The notes below the pieces were generated by a model that was not told where the DNA came from, searched no databases, and was given only the letters and a program-made list of their open reading frames with translations. Of a stretch of DNA of 64,000 nt, positions 39,039-50,124 are shown piece after piece; the stretch's first letter is position 1, and every line of letters begins with the position of its first letter. A program made the translations under genes and the position numbers. This DNA comes from WS-2 sp036507005 (GTDB taxonomy: Bacteria > Eisenbacteria > RBG-16-71-46): NCBI GenBank assembly GCA_036507005.1, contig DASXQT010000061.1, positions 62,001-126,000 of the forward strand. Reading direction: 5' to 3'.

Positions 39039-39479
39039 ATGACCGAGTGGCGGCGCGGCGAGTACACCCTCACCACCGACCCCGCGCGCGTCGACCTCGC
39101 GGTCGTGCACGGGTACCTCGCCGGCTCCTACTGGGCGAAGGACATCCCGCTCGAGGTGGTGCGGCGCTCGATCGAGCACTCGCTCAACTTCAGCCTGCTC
39201 CACGCGGGGAAGCAGGTGGGCTTCTCGCGCGTGATCACGGACTACGCCACCTTCGCCTACGTCGGCGACGTGTTCGTGCTCGAGGAGCACCGCGGGCGGG
39301 GGCTCTCGAAGTGGATGATGGAGGTGATAGTCGCGCACCCCGACCTGCAGGGCTTCCGGCGCTGGGTGCTGCTCACCCGCGACGCGCACGGGCTCTACGC
39401 GCAATACGGCTTCCGCGCGCTCAAAGCCCCCGAGCGCTACATGGAGCGCTGGGTTCCGGAGGCCTACCGCCGCGGCTGA
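39039..39479 (+). CDS. GNAT-family N-acetyltransferase
   Basis: A 146-residue acetyltransferase with the acetyl-CoA-binding motif A (GDVFVLEEHRGRGLSKWMME, R/Q-x-x-G-x-G/A type) and a C-terminal LYAQYGFRAL. GGGGAG lies 7 nt before ATG 39039. The acceptor substrate is unknown. It is convergent with the carbamoyltransferase gene, 12 nt apart. Confidence 0.88.
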   Translation: MTEWRRGEYTLTTDPARVDLAVVHGYLAGSYWAKDIPLEVVRRSIEHSLNFSLLHAGKQVGFSRVITDYATFAYVGDVFVLEEHRGRGLSKWMMEVIVAHPDLQGFRRWVLLTRDAHGLYAQYGFRALKAPERYMERWVPEAYRRG

Positions 39480-39491
39480 GGCGCTCCGGCT

Positions 39492-41270
<1,779 letters not shown>

Positions 41271-41292
41271 CGGGGGAGCGGGATCGGCCGGG

Positions 41293-41586
41293 CTAGAAGC
41301 CGCCGCGCGCCTCGTCGACGCTCGACGGCGGCGGAGGCAGCGGAGACCAGCGGGCGGGCCCGGGCCGGAGCGCGAGCGGGTCGGAGAAGAGGCGTACCCC
41401 GACCCCGAAGATCGGGATCACGACCAGGTAGGCGACCGTGGTCACGATGCGCGAGAGCAGGTTGCCGATCGCGCGCGCGATCCGCTGCCAGCCGCGCCAC
41501 AGGTGCTTGTAGAACGGCGCGCCGGGCGGCAGCGGCTTCTCGCGGCGCGTCGAGCCGAGCTGGACCGCCGCCGACGTGAACCCCAT
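41293..41586 (-). CDS. small membrane protein associated with the carbamoyltransferase
   Basis: A 97-residue protein with one TM segment (IVTTVAYLVVIPIFGVGV, about 46-63) between a basic N-terminal half and a Pro/Ser-rich tail. It resembles small SxtJ-like proteins that accompany carbamoyltransferases, though I cannot be sure. It begins 3 nt after the DUF5989 stop and ends 22 nt before the carbamoyltransferase. Confidence 0.7.
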   Translation of the reverse strand: MGFTSAAVQLGSTRREKPLPPGAPFYKHLWRGWQRIARAIGNLLSRIVTTVAYLVVIPIFGVGVRLFSDPLALRPGPARWSPLPPPPSSVDEARGGF

Positions 41587-41589
41587 GCG

Positions 41590-41781
41590 CTAGAAGATGG
41601 TGTAGATGAACGCGCTGATGGCGGACGACTGGCCGAAGATGATGAGCACGCCGAGCAGCAGCAGGACGGCGACGAGCGGCGTCATCCACCAGAGCTTGCG
41701 GCGCCAGAAGAAGGTCAGGAGTCCCCGGGCGATCCCCAGGCGGGCGGAGGTGTTGCGCAGGAAGCGGAGGATCGGGTTCAC
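41590..41781 (-). CDS. DUF5989 family small membrane protein
   Basis: A 63-residue protein with one C-terminal TM segment (MTPLVAVLLLLGVLIIFGQS) ending AFIYTIF, the family's typical end. GTG 41781 has GAGAGG upstream. The triplet DUF5989 - small TM protein - carbamoyltransferase is a recurrent operon, implying a membrane-bound complex; the role of DUF5989 is unknown. Confidence 0.82.
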   Translation of the reverse strand: MNPILRFLRNTSARLGIARGLLTFFWRRKLWWMTPLVAVLLLLGVLIIFGQSSAISAFIYTIF

Positions 41782-41826
41782 GGCTGCCTCTCCGAAAAGA
41801 AGGTGGGGGTTCGAGAGAAGGCATAT

Positions 41827-41856
41827 ATTATAGCCTCCAGAATCACGGGCGGTCAA
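41827..41856 (-). promoter_or_regulatory. promoter of the carbamoyltransferase operon
   Basis: On the minus strand, TTGACC (41856-41851) and a perfect TATAAT (41832-41827) lie 18 bp apart. The leader to GTG 41781 is about 40 nt. Confidence 0.8.
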
Positions 41857-41952
41857 CCCGCCCGCGCGATCGTGCGGCCGCGTCTTCCACCCTCCATCCA
41901 CGAGTGTTCCCATGAAGCGCCGGTCCTGGATTCTCGTCTTGTGGGGGCAGGG

Positions 41953-42122
41953 ATGATCGGCAGGATCACCCGGGTCGCCGCCCTCTACGACATCCACGGC
42001 AATCTTCCCGCCCTGGAGGCCGTCCTCGAGGAGGTGCGCGGCGCCCGGGTCGATCGGGTCGTCGTCGGGGGCGCGCGGAGGCCGAGATGCTCGAGGTCTT
42101 CCGCCGGGCCGAACCGGGGTAG
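41953..42122 (+). pseudogene. remnant of a calcineurin-like metallophosphoesterase
   Basis: ATG 41953 opens with VAALYDIHGNLPALEAVLEEV, the metal-binding N-terminus (D-x-H) of YfcE-type phosphoesterases, then VDRVVVGG where GD should follow. The frame then changes. In the +1 frame GRAEAEMLEVFRRAEPG and a stop follow, resembling the family's C-terminus. The middle of the gene, with the remaining metal ligands, is gone, so this is an internally deleted relic. Confidence 0.7.
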
Positions 42123-42152
42123 CTCCGGCGCCGGGCCTGGCGCGGAGCGCGG

Positions 42153-43790
42153 CTAGAACCTGCGCTCGCGGCGGAGCTGCTCGAGCTTGCGGCGCACCTC
42201 CGGCGCGTTCCACGCCTTGGCGTAGCGCGCCAGGCACTCCTCGTACTGGGCGGCGGCGCGCGAGTCGTCCTTGAGCCGGATCCGGTACACGTCGCCCGCG
42301 CGCTCGCGCGCGAGCGGGGCGAGCCGGTCGGCGGGGAGCGAGTCGGCGAGCGCGAGCAGGGGCTCGAGCGCCCCGGCCGCGTCCCCGGCGGCTTCCCGCT
42401 CGCCGGCGAGCAGCATCGCGGCCTGCGCCCACGGCGCGCCGCGAGGGAGCGTGCGGTAGAGCGAGTCCGCGAGCGCCGTGGCGCGCCGGGTCTCGCCGCG
42501 CCACTCCTCGTAGGCGATCCGCCCGAAGACCAGCAGCGCCGCGCCGGCGCCGGACTCCTCGAGCAGGTAGAGCCGCTCGAGCGCGGCCCCGGTGAACGCG
42601 CCCGCGGGGTCCGCCGCCGCACGCTCGTACCAGGTGTGCGCGGAATCGGCCTCGCCCGCGAAGAACAGGGCCTCGGCGTACCGGAACGCCTGCTCCGCGG
42701 AGCCCTCGGCCGCGGCGCGCAGCCCGGGCAGCGCGCGCGCGGGCGGGCCGTCGCGGAGATCGGCGAGCGCGCGCTCGGCCGCGAACTCGGGGCTGTCCTC
42801 GCGTCCGCCCTGGGGCTCGAGCAGCGCGCGCGCTTCCGCGGTGCGCCCCGCCTGGCGCAGGCCGCGCGCCAGGCCGAGCCTGAGCTCCGCGCTCAGCCCC
42901 GCGGCGGGCAGGTCGGCGAGCGCCTTCTGCAGGCGCGGCGCGAACTCGCGCTCGGTGCCGCGGGCGACCACCACGTCCCACGCGCGCCGCGAGGCGGCGG
43001 TGCGGTAGGACGGGTCGTAGCGCGTGTCGGCGGCCAGGTCGAGCCAGGTCTCGGTCGCCCCGGTGGAATCGCGCGCCGTGCCCTCGCGCATCAGCTCCTC
43101 GGCGAACGTGAACCGCAGGCGCGGGCGCGCCTCCGAGCGCTCCGCCGCGGCCAGCGTGCGGAGCGCCGCGCGCAGGTCGCCGAGCCTCCAGTCGAGCCGC
43201 GCGCCGGCGCGCGCGAAGTCGCTGCGATCGGGGTAGCGCAGCGCGGCCCGTCGCACCACCTCGCGCACGCCGCGCGCGTCCGCGTCAGCCGCGCGCTCCA
43301 CCACCTCGCCCGCCCAGTCGTTCTCGACCGGCGAGCAGGCCCAGACCTCGACCGCCACCTGCGCGGCGTCCCGCGGCCGCTTGAGCTTCTCGAGGGCGAT
43401 CACCAGCTCGCGGGCCAGCAGCAGCGAGTCGCGCTGCGCCATGCGCTCGGTCCGCGCCATCCGCTCCACCTCGGGGTAGTCCTCGAGCGAGTTCTCGACC
43501 CGGGCGAGCGCGACCAGCACGCGCGGGTGGTGCGGCGCCTCGGCGAGCAGCCCCTTGAGGAGCGCGAGCGCCCTCGGGTTCTGCCCCATGGCGCTCAGCC
43601 TCTCCGCCTCGTCGAGGCGCGCCTGCTTCGCCGGATCGAGGGGCGGCGCCGGCCGCTGGCTCACGGACGGGGCGATCGGGACGCGCACGATCAGCGGGCC
43701 GGCTTCGCGCGGCTGCGGCTGAGCCCATGCGGCGGCCGCCGCAGCGAGCAGGAGGAAGGTCGCGGCGGCGGGCCGCACGGCGCGCGTCAC
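42153..43790 (-). CDS. exported TPR-rich protein downstream of DUF4175
   Basis: A 545-residue protein with a signal peptide (AAATFLLLAAAAAAWAQ). Many degenerate TPR helix pairs span the rest (ERLSAMGQNPRALALLKGLLAEAPHHPRVLVALARVE, then YEECLARYAKAW near the end). GTG 43790 overlaps the DUF4175 stop (GTGA), so it is coupled to it. It is probably a periplasmic scaffold working with the DUF4175 protein; no enzymatic motif. Confidence 0.72.
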   Translation of the reverse strand: MTRAVRPAAATFLLLAAAAAAWAQPQPREAGPLIVRVPIAPSVSQRPAPPLDPAKQARLDEAERLSAMGQNPRALALLKGLLAEAPHHPRVLVALARVENSLEDYPEVERMARTERMAQRDSLLLARELVIALEKLKRPRDAAQVAVEVWACSPVENDWAGEVVERAADADARGVREVVRRAALRYPDRSDFARAGARLDWRLGDLRAALRTLAAAERSEARPRLRFTFAEELMREGTARDSTGATETWLDLAADTRYDPSYRTAASRRAWDVVVARGTEREFAPRLQKALADLPAAGLSAELRLGLARGLRQAGRTAEARALLEPQGGREDSPEFAAERALADLRDGPPARALPGLRAAAEGSAEQAFRYAEALFFAGEADSAHTWYERAAADPAGAFTGAALERLYLLEESGAGAALLVFGRIAYEEWRGETRRATALADSLYRTLPRGAPWAQAAMLLAGEREAAGDAAGALEPLLALADSLPADRLAPLARERAGDVYRIRLKDDSRAAAQYEECLARYAKAWNAPEVRRKLEQLRRERRF

Positions 43791-46700
43791 CGGCGGTTCC
43801 CGGTGAGGCTGCGCAGGTAGCTCTCGATGAACGCCCGGTACTGCGCCGGGTAGCGGTCGGCCTCGGCCTTGAGCAGGTCGAGGCGCAGGCGGTCGGTTTC
43901 GCGCAGCAGGTCGCTGGGGAGCTCGGCCGGCGAGCGCCGCGCCACGTCCTCGCCCGGCCGCGACTCGCGCTCGGGGTCGAAGTCGCGCCGGTTGATCGAG
44001 CGCTGCGCGTCGAGCATGCGCGACAGGATGCGCTGCTGCTTCTGCATCGTCTCGCCGTCGGCCAGGCCGTCGTGCAGCGCCTCCTCGACCTCCTTCATCT
44101 CGTGCTGCGCCTGGTCGAGGCGCCCGAGCAGCTTCTTCCGGGCCTCGTCCTCGCGCTGCAGCTCCTCCATCTGCTGGCGGATGCGCGCCTGCTCCTGGGC
44201 CAGGCGCTCCATCTCCCCGCGGTCGCCGCTGGACATGCGCATCTGCTCGCTCAGGCGCTGCGCGATCCTCCGGGTCTCGCGGTTGACCTGTCCCTGGCGC
44301 TGGCCCATCTCGCCCATGCGCTGGGACATGGTGCGGCTCTGCTTGCCGCCGGGGTTGTTCCCGGGCATCTGGCACATCGCGGACTCGGACTGGCGCAGCT
44401 CGATCACCGCCTCGTTCAGCGCCTGGTTGCCGGTCCGCCCCGCATCCTCGCCGCGCTGGCGGTTCCCGCCGCCCAGCTCCTTGCCGGAGGAGGAGAGGCT
44501 GCCGATCGCGCGCCCCAGCGCGGCCCCGAGCTTGGGCGAGATGAACGGCGTGCGCGCGGCCAGGGTATAGAGCGAGTCGGCGACGCGCGCCACGCCCTCG
44601 GAGAGGTCGGTCTGCCGGTCGGCGCGCTGATCGGTCGGCGCGCCCGACGTCAGGTTGCTCTCGCCCTCGCGCTGGAGCGACACCAGGTCCTGGGCCGCGC
44701 GCCGCACCGCCGCGAGGTCCGCGCCCGCGCGCTCCTGCTCGCGGCGGGCGAGCATGTCCATCATGTGCTGGGCGGCGCGCGACAGGCTCTGGCTCGCGCG
44801 CTGGCCGGACTGCTGCGCCTTCTGGCGCTCGAGCCGGGCCGCGGCGCGGGACGCCTCGCGCTGCGCGGGGCTCGCGTTCTGCTCCATCTCCGAGGCGCTC
44901 TGCTCCAGCTCGTCCTTCTCGTCCTGCGAGTCGAGCTCCTGATCCATCGCGCGCACGTCGCGGCTCAGCTCGTCGGTCTGTTGCGCGGCCCGCTCCTGCT
45001 GCTCGGCCCGGGCCTTCGCCTCCTCGGCCTCGCGCTCGCCTTCGCGCTGCTGCCCGTTCTGCGCCTGGTCCCTCTCCGCCTGCTGGCCGGCGTCGCGCGG
45101 CGGCTCCTTCTCGGCCGCCCGGTCCTGGTTCTCGGCCCGGGTGCCGGAGCTGTCGGCGCCGTGCTCGCGGTTGAGCGCGTCCTGCCGCTCCTGCAGCTCC
45201 TTCATGCGCTGGGCGAGCGATTCGAGCTTCTCCTCCTGGCGGAGCTGCTTGAGCAGCTCGAGGGTGCGCTCCAGGTTCTCGAGCATGTCGCGGTTCTGCT
45301 CGCGCCACTCGGGGAGCTGCTGCTCGAGCGGGCGGCGGTCGAGGCGCTCGAGGGCTTCGCGCATGCGCTTCAGGGCCTCGCGGAACTCGGGCGACTGGAT
45401 CTGCTCCACCAGCTCCGCCATCTCGCGGAGCTTGGCGGTCATCTGCTGGTTGAAGGCGTCGCGCTCGGCGGCCTGCTCGATGCTCTCCCGCAGGCGCTCC
45501 GAGGCCTCGTCGATCTGGCGCGTCATGTCCTGCTGGCGGTCGAGCGCGCTCTTCAGCTCCTCGCTGCGCTCGTACGCCGGGGCGCTGGGGGGCGCGTCGC
45601 GGGGGGCGACCTGACGGCTCATCCGGTCGAGCGACTTCTGCAGTTCGCGCGCCTTGTCGGCCACCTTCTCGAGCGTGCTCTGCACGCCGCTCTGCGTGGC
45701 GTCCACGTGCTCGTAGAGCTCGGCGAGCGAGGGGAAGCGCAGCTCGAAGGTGGGCGAGAACGTGCTGCTCCGCCCCGAGACCGCGTTGTCGTCGAGCAGC
45801 TCGAAGCGGAAGCTCGCGGTCTCGCCCGGGAGCAGACCGAGCGCGGACGCGTCCCAGCTCCCCTGGAAGTGGGCTTCGCGCGGCTGGCCGTCGAAGCGCG
45901 CGAGCGGGACGTTGGTCCAGGGGGCGGCCGGGTCCTTGCGGTGCTGGAGGCGCAGCTCGGACAGGCCGAGATCGTCCTCGCCCAGCACCTCGAGCGCGAC
46001 CTGCTGGCCGGCCGGCAGATCGAGATCGCCCTCCGGGGCGCGCACCGCGATCACGGGCGGGGCGTCGGGGAGCGGCGTGACGGGGTAGCGGAACCGGCCC
46101 TCGCCGCGCGGGGCACGAGCGCGCAGCTCGTACTCGCCCTCGCGCTCGATCGGGATCTCCCCCTGCCAGCGCCGCGGCGTGAGCGCCGTGAACCGACCGG
46201 GAGCACCTCCCGGGAGCCGCGCCTCGAGGGCTTCGAGGTCGCGGTCGAAGGTGATCTCGAGCCGGGCGCGCGCGCCCTTGAGGGCCGCGAGATCGCCGCG
46301 GGTCGCGGCGCCGCGCTGCACCGGGAGCCGGGCGTAGGGGGGCGATTGGATCTCGATCTCGAACGAGAGCGGCATGGGCTCCCCGGCCATCGTGATGTGG
46401 TAGGTCGGGCTCGCGAGGCCCGCGGCCCGCACCCGGTAGTCCTCCTCGCGCGTGAGCTGGGTGAGGTCGAACCGCCAGCGGCGCTCGCCGCCCGGGGCCG
46501 CGCCCTCCGGCACCGCCTCGACTCCGGGGCCTCCGCGCTCGATGCGGGGGCGCTGGCGGGTGTTCCACACCCGCGCCCGCACCGCGAGCGCCGCCCCGGG
46601 GGTGACGCGCACCGAGCCGGGCTCGATCACCATGCGCACCGGCGGGGCGGCGAGCGCCGGGTTCCACAGGGTGCGCCACGAGCGCGAGACGCGCGCCGGG

Positions 46701-47209
46701 CTCGCCACGCCCATCGCCAGCACCACCGCGAGCGCGGCGCCGAGGACGAGCCCGGGGGCGCGCGGCTCGAGCCGGGGCGAGAGCTGCTCGAGCGGCACCG
46801 AGCCGAGCCGCCGCCCGGCCTCCGCGCGCAGCGCCTGGGCCAGCTCCTCGGAGGTGTCGCGCGGCGCGCGGCGCTCGAAGTCGAGGGCGTTGCGGAGCCA
46901 CGAGCGCACCTCGGGGAACCGCTGCTCGATCCGCTCGAGGTAGCCGTCGAAGCCGAGCGAGAGCCGGGCGGCGGCGCGCGCGGCCCAGGCCGGCGCCCCG
47001 AGGCCCGCCAGCGCCACGACCGCGAGCCGCACCGAAGCGGCCGCGGGCCCCATCGCGACCAGCGTCCCGGCCGCCACGGCCAGCGCCAGGAATGCCGCGA
47101 CCGCGGCCGCCGCCCGCAGCCCCAGGCGCAGCGCCAGCGCGCGGGTCCGGGCGCCGTAACGGGCACTGAGGGTGCGGAGGAGTGGAGTCATGCGCGGGCG
47201 GCTGTCCAT
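43787..47209 (-). CDS. DUF4175-family large membrane protein with coiled coils
   Basis: A 1,140-residue protein. Three N-terminal TM segments (about 28-50, 62-80, 152-172) are followed by a beta-rich Ig-like region (about 190-480). From about 490 onward it is almost entirely charged, Gln/Glu/Arg-rich coiled coil (ELQERQDALNREHG, RIRQQMEELQREDEA). This is the DUF4175 layout. In other genomes such genes cluster with MoxR ATPase, DUF58/VWA and DUF4159 genes; here DUF4159 is directly upstream but MoxR and VWA genes are not in the window. ATG 47209 or 47191 may start it. Role unknown, presumably envelope-associated. Confidence 0.8.
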   Translation of the reverse strand: MDSRPRMTPLLRTLSARYGARTRALALRLGLRAAAAVAAFLALAVAAGTLVAMGPAAASVRLAVVALAGLGAPAWAARAAARLSLGFDGYLERIEQRFPEVRSWLRNALDFERRAPRDTSEELAQALRAEAGRRLGSVPLEQLSPRLEPRAPGLVLGAALAVVLAMGVASPARVSRSWRTLWNPALAAPPVRMVIEPGSVRVTPGAALAVRARVWNTRQRPRIERGGPGVEAVPEGAAPGGERRWRFDLTQLTREEDYRVRAAGLASPTYHITMAGEPMPLSFEIEIQSPPYARLPVQRGAATRGDLAALKGARARLEITFDRDLEALEARLPGGAPGRFTALTPRRWQGEIPIEREGEYELRARAPRGEGRFRYPVTPLPDAPPVIAVRAPEGDLDLPAGQQVALEVLGEDDLGLSELRLQHRKDPAAPWTNVPLARFDGQPREAHFQGSWDASALGLLPGETASFRFELLDDNAVSGRSSTFSPTFELRFPSLAELYEHVDATQSGVQSTLEKVADKARELQKSLDRMSRQVAPRDAPPSAPAYERSEELKSALDRQQDMTRQIDEASERLRESIEQAAERDAFNQQMTAKLREMAELVEQIQSPEFREALKRMREALERLDRRPLEQQLPEWREQNRDMLENLERTLELLKQLRQEEKLESLAQRMKELQERQDALNREHGADSSGTRAENQDRAAEKEPPRDAGQQAERDQAQNGQQREGEREAEEAKARAEQQERAAQQTDELSRDVRAMDQELDSQDEKDELEQSASEMEQNASPAQREASRAAARLERQKAQQSGQRASQSLSRAAQHMMDMLARREQERAGADLAAVRRAAQDLVSLQREGESNLTSGAPTDQRADRQTDLSEGVARVADSLYTLAARTPFISPKLGAALGRAIGSLSSSGKELGGGNRQRGEDAGRTGNQALNEAVIELRQSESAMCQMPGNNPGGKQSRTMSQRMGEMGQRQGQVNRETRRIAQRLSEQMRMSSGDRGEMERLAQEQARIRQQMEELQREDEARKKLLGRLDQAQHEMKEVEEALHDGLADGETMQKQQRILSRMLDAQRSINRRDFDPERESRPGEDVARRSPAELPSDLLRETDRLRLDLLKAEADRYPAQYRAFIESYLRSLTGNRR

Positions 47210-47239
47210 GGGAGTCGCGCCGCCCGGCTCGGGGCGGCT

Positions 47240-47983
47240 TCAGTGAGTGAGGGCGTACTGCGCGATGTTGATCGCGGCGCGCAGCGCGGCCTCCCTCTTG
47301 TCCGGGGGATCGTGGTGGATTTCCTCATCCTCCAGGCCGTCTCCCAGGTCGCAATCGAAGCTAAAGAATACAACCAGCCTTCCGTCGTGGACAATGCCGA
47401 ACGCGCGGGCCGGGCCCCCGCTGTGCTCATGTATTTTCGGCAATCCCCCGGGCAAATCGTAAAGCTGGTGAAAAATCGGATGGGAAAAAGGCAGCTCCAC
47501 GATCGGCGAGTCCGGGAACAGACGCTTCATCTCGCGCCGGAACGAAGGCTCGATCCCGAAATCGTCGTCCACCCACAGGAACCCCCCGGAGGTGAGGTAG
47601 CGCCGCAGGTTGGCGACCTCGGTGGGGGTGAACTTCATGTTCCCGTGGCCGCACGCGAACAGAAACGGGTACTGGAAGAGCGCGGCCGAGCCCGGCTCGG
47701 CGACCGCCTCGCGGTCGCCCGCGACCGGGATCGAGGTCCGCTCGCGAAGCCCGCGCAGCAGGTTCACCATCGAGGTGCGGTCCTCGTACCAGTCGCCGCC
47801 CCCGCCGTACTTGAGGCGGGCGATCGAGAAGTCCCGCGCACCGGGCGGAGGCACGTCGGCGCGTGCCGCGGGAGGGGGCGCCGTGAGCGCGCCGAGCGCC
47901 GCGAGAGCCGCTCCCGCCGCGACCGCGGTCAGGCTGAGGAACGCGGTGCGTCCGAAGCGAGGCGGCCGCCGTCCGTCATTCAT
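47240..47983 (-). CDS. DUF4159 domain exported protein
   Basis: A 247-residue protein with a signal peptide (LTAVAAGAALAALGALTA). The DUF4159 region has a glutamine amidotransferase-like fold: FSIARLKYGGGGDWY, LFACGHGNMKF, LRRYLTSGGFLWVDDD, and HPIFHQLYDLPGGLP. ATG 47983 has AAGGA 5 nt upstream. It precedes the DUF4175 gene by 30 nt. The family is a usual member of MoxR/VWA operons and its function is unknown. Confidence 0.85.
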   Translation of the reverse strand: MNDGRRPPRFGRTAFLSLTAVAAGAALAALGALTAPPPAARADVPPPGARDFSIARLKYGGGGDWYEDRTSMVNLLRGLRERTSIPVAGDREAVAEPGSAALFQYPFLFACGHGNMKFTPTEVANLRRYLTSGGFLWVDDDFGIEPSFRREMKRLFPDSPIVELPFSHPIFHQLYDLPGGLPKIHEHSGGPARAFGIVHDGRLVVFFSFDCDLGDGLEDEEIHHDPPDKREAALRAAINIAQYALTH

Positions 47984-48045
47984 GCCGTTCCTTCGCGGCC
48001 GCGGCTCCGTGGAGCCGTTCGCCACCGTTCCGCGCTCCGATCCTT

Positions 48046-49170
48046 CTAGGGATAGCGGAACGTGATCACCTTCCCGGCGGGCGGGATCTCCTTCAGGCCG
48101 GCGAGTCCCGCCAGCGTCGGGCTCGCGCCCGACCGCGGGAGAACGTGGGCCGCGCTCGAGCCGGGGAGCGCCCGGAGCGGGCCGGCGAGAGGCGCGTTCG
48201 TCGATGGCCGGGGGAAGACGTACGAGCCGTAGTAGAACACCCGGTAGTTGCTGATGTCGTCCGCGATCCAGACCGGGTCCCCGAGCGTGTAGGCGATGAA
48301 TCTCCCCTGGCAGTCGAGGGCCGAGATCCGGATCAGGAAGCCTCCGGCGATTCCCGCCGGGCCGCGCAGCGTCAGGAAGCTCTCCCCGTCCGGTCCCAGC
48401 GCGCAGGGCCTGCCGGTCTCGGGGACGTAGACGAGCAGCAGGTCGCTCGACCTGCCGTCCCAGATGGGCGCCGGGGCCCCGCTCGTGAACTGGTCGCTGC
48501 CGCGGGAATCGCTCCGGCCCCGGTAGAAGTGGATGAAGTAGCCGGCGGCGGAGGGAACCGCGGGGAAGGTGAAGACCAGCGTCGAGTCGTTGCTCCCCGT
48601 GAAGTTCACCGGGATGTTGTACAGGCTGGCCGCAGTCTGCAGGGGCGACGGAGCCGTGTTCGTGACCGGCGCGTTCACGGTCACCACGCCCCCCACCACG
48701 CCGCGCGCCGAGTATCGGTCCGACGCGGCGGCCGACGCATTCTCGTCCACGAACGAATACTTCTCCCATCCCGTGTCCAGCCACCGCCTCGAGGGGAGCA
48801 CGAAGTAGTCGTAGAGCTGGTCGATGCCGCCCGAGCCCTCGCCCTTCCAGATCTGATACGCGTCCGCCGCCGTGCTGTCGAAGACCACGCCGCGCACCCA
48901 GGTGGTGTCGCCCTCGAACGCCGGTTCGACGGCGTAGAGCGTGTCCCCGGGGCTGGGTCCGGCGGGATGCGTCGGGTCGATCGGCTTGTACTCCCGATAG
49001 AGGAAGATCGGGTTGGGGAGGTTCTTGAACGTCGTCAGGAAGGACAACGGCGTCGTCTTTCCCTCCGGCGTGACGAAGCCCGGGTCGAGCGTGGTCTTCT
49101 TGCTCGCGCAGCCGGCCCCGAGGAGGCCGAGTGCGAGACCGAGAGCGAGAGCCCGGGAGCCTGGGCGCAT
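48046..49170 (-). CDS. hypothetical lipoprotein
   Basis: A 374-residue protein with a lipobox signal (LGLALGLLGAGC, Cys about 20) followed by SKKTT. The mature part is beta-rich and aromatic, with a fibronectin-like stretch FTFPAVPSAAGYFIHFYRG. No family recognised. ATG 49170 has GGAGGA 7 nt upstream. It lies 14 nt after secF, so it may be read from the secDF promoter. Confidence 0.72.
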   Translation of the reverse strand: MRPGSRALALGLALGLLGAGCASKKTTLDPGFVTPEGKTTPLSFLTTFKNLPNPIFLYREYKPIDPTHPAGPSPGDTLYAVEPAFEGDTTWVRGVVFDSTAADAYQIWKGEGSGGIDQLYDYFVLPSRRWLDTGWEKYSFVDENASAAASDRYSARGVVGGVVTVNAPVTNTAPSPLQTAASLYNIPVNFTGSNDSTLVFTFPAVPSAAGYFIHFYRGRSDSRGSDQFTSGAPAPIWDGRSSDLLLVYVPETGRPCALGPDGESFLTLRGPAGIAGGFLIRISALDCQGRFIAYTLGDPVWIADDISNYRVFYYGSYVFPRPSTNAPLAGPLRALPGSSAAHVLPRSGASPTLAGLAGLKEIPPAGKVITFRYP

Positions 49171-49184
49171 CGAACGTTCCTCCG

Positions 49185-50105
49185 TCACTCCGCCTGGATG
49201 CCCTTGCGGCGGTCGATGGCGATCCAGCTCTCGAGCGCGAGCGCGCTCGCGACGTAAACCGACGAGTAGGTGCCGAACACCACCCCGACCAGCATCGCGA
49301 ACGAGAAATCACGCAGCACCTCGCCGCCCCACACGTACAGCGCGAGCGCGGTGAGGAACACCGTGAACGACGTGATGACCGTGCGGGACAGGGTCTCGTT
49401 CACCGCGATGTCCATTACCCGGGAGTGCTTCTCCCGGCGCAGCGCCTTGTTGCGCTCCCGGATGCGGTCGAACACCACGATCGTGTCGTTGATCGAATAC
49501 CCGGCGATGGTGAGGAGCGCGGCCAGCACGGTCAGCGACACCTCCCGCCCGGTGAAGCACAGCATCCCCAGGGTGACGAAGACGTCGTGGAACAGCGCCA
49601 CCACGGCGCCGAACGCGTACTTGAACTCGTAGCGCCAGCCCACGAAGACCAGGATCGCCCCCAGGCTCCCGAGGATCGCCCAGATCGCCTTGCTGCGCAG
49701 CTCGCTTCCCACCTTGGGTCCCACCGCCTCGGTGCGCCGCAGCTCGACCCCGGTGCCCGGGGCCTGCTTCTCGATCGCGTCGTGCACGCGGGTCAGCACG
49801 TCGCCCTGGTTCTCGGTGTGCTGCACCCGGATCAGGAACTCGTTGCGGCTCTCGCCGGTCATCTGCTGGAGCTCCGCGCCCTTGAGCCCGCCGGCGTCCA
49901 GCGCCTGCCGCACCTGATCCGCGGGCAGCACGTGCCCGAGACGGATCTGGAGCAGCGTGCCGCCGGTGAAGTCCACGCTGTACTTCGGCCCGCCGTGCGC
50001 GACGAGCCACACGGCGGTGGCGACCACGATCGACCCCGACACGAGGTACGCGTAACGGCGGTACCGCATGAACGGGAGGTTGGTTCCGATCAGGAGCTGG
50101 AACAT
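49185..50105 (-). CDS. secF: protein translocase subunit SecF
   Basis: A 306-residue membrane protein with TM1, then the periplasmic YSVDFTGGTLLQIRL motif, and five more TM segments. Conserved SecF features are GWRYEFKYAFGAVVALFHDV, AALLTIAGYSINDTIVVFDRIRE and ETLSRTVITSF. With SecD it uses the proton gradient to pull exported proteins across the inner membrane. It starts 19 nt after secD. Confidence 0.96.
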   Translation of the reverse strand: MFQLLIGTNLPFMRYRRYAYLVSGSIVVATAVWLVAHGGPKYSVDFTGGTLLQIRLGHVLPADQVRQALDAGGLKGAELQQMTGESRNEFLIRVQHTENQGDVLTRVHDAIEKQAPGTGVELRRTEAVGPKVGSELRSKAIWAILGSLGAILVFVGWRYEFKYAFGAVVALFHDVFVTLGMLCFTGREVSLTVLAALLTIAGYSINDTIVVFDRIRERNKALRREKHSRVMDIAVNETLSRTVITSFTVFLTALALYVWGGEVLRDFSFAMLVGVVFGTYSSVYVASALALESWIAIDRRKGIQAE

Positions 50106-50124
50106 GGATCGCGCCTCGCCTGGG

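Noticed and set aside
42153..46901. 1,582-codon frame running through the TPR gene and opposite-phase DUF4175
   Set aside because: Only the last 545 codons are protein-like (signal peptide then TPRs). The upstream part is a shadow of the DUF4175 gene.
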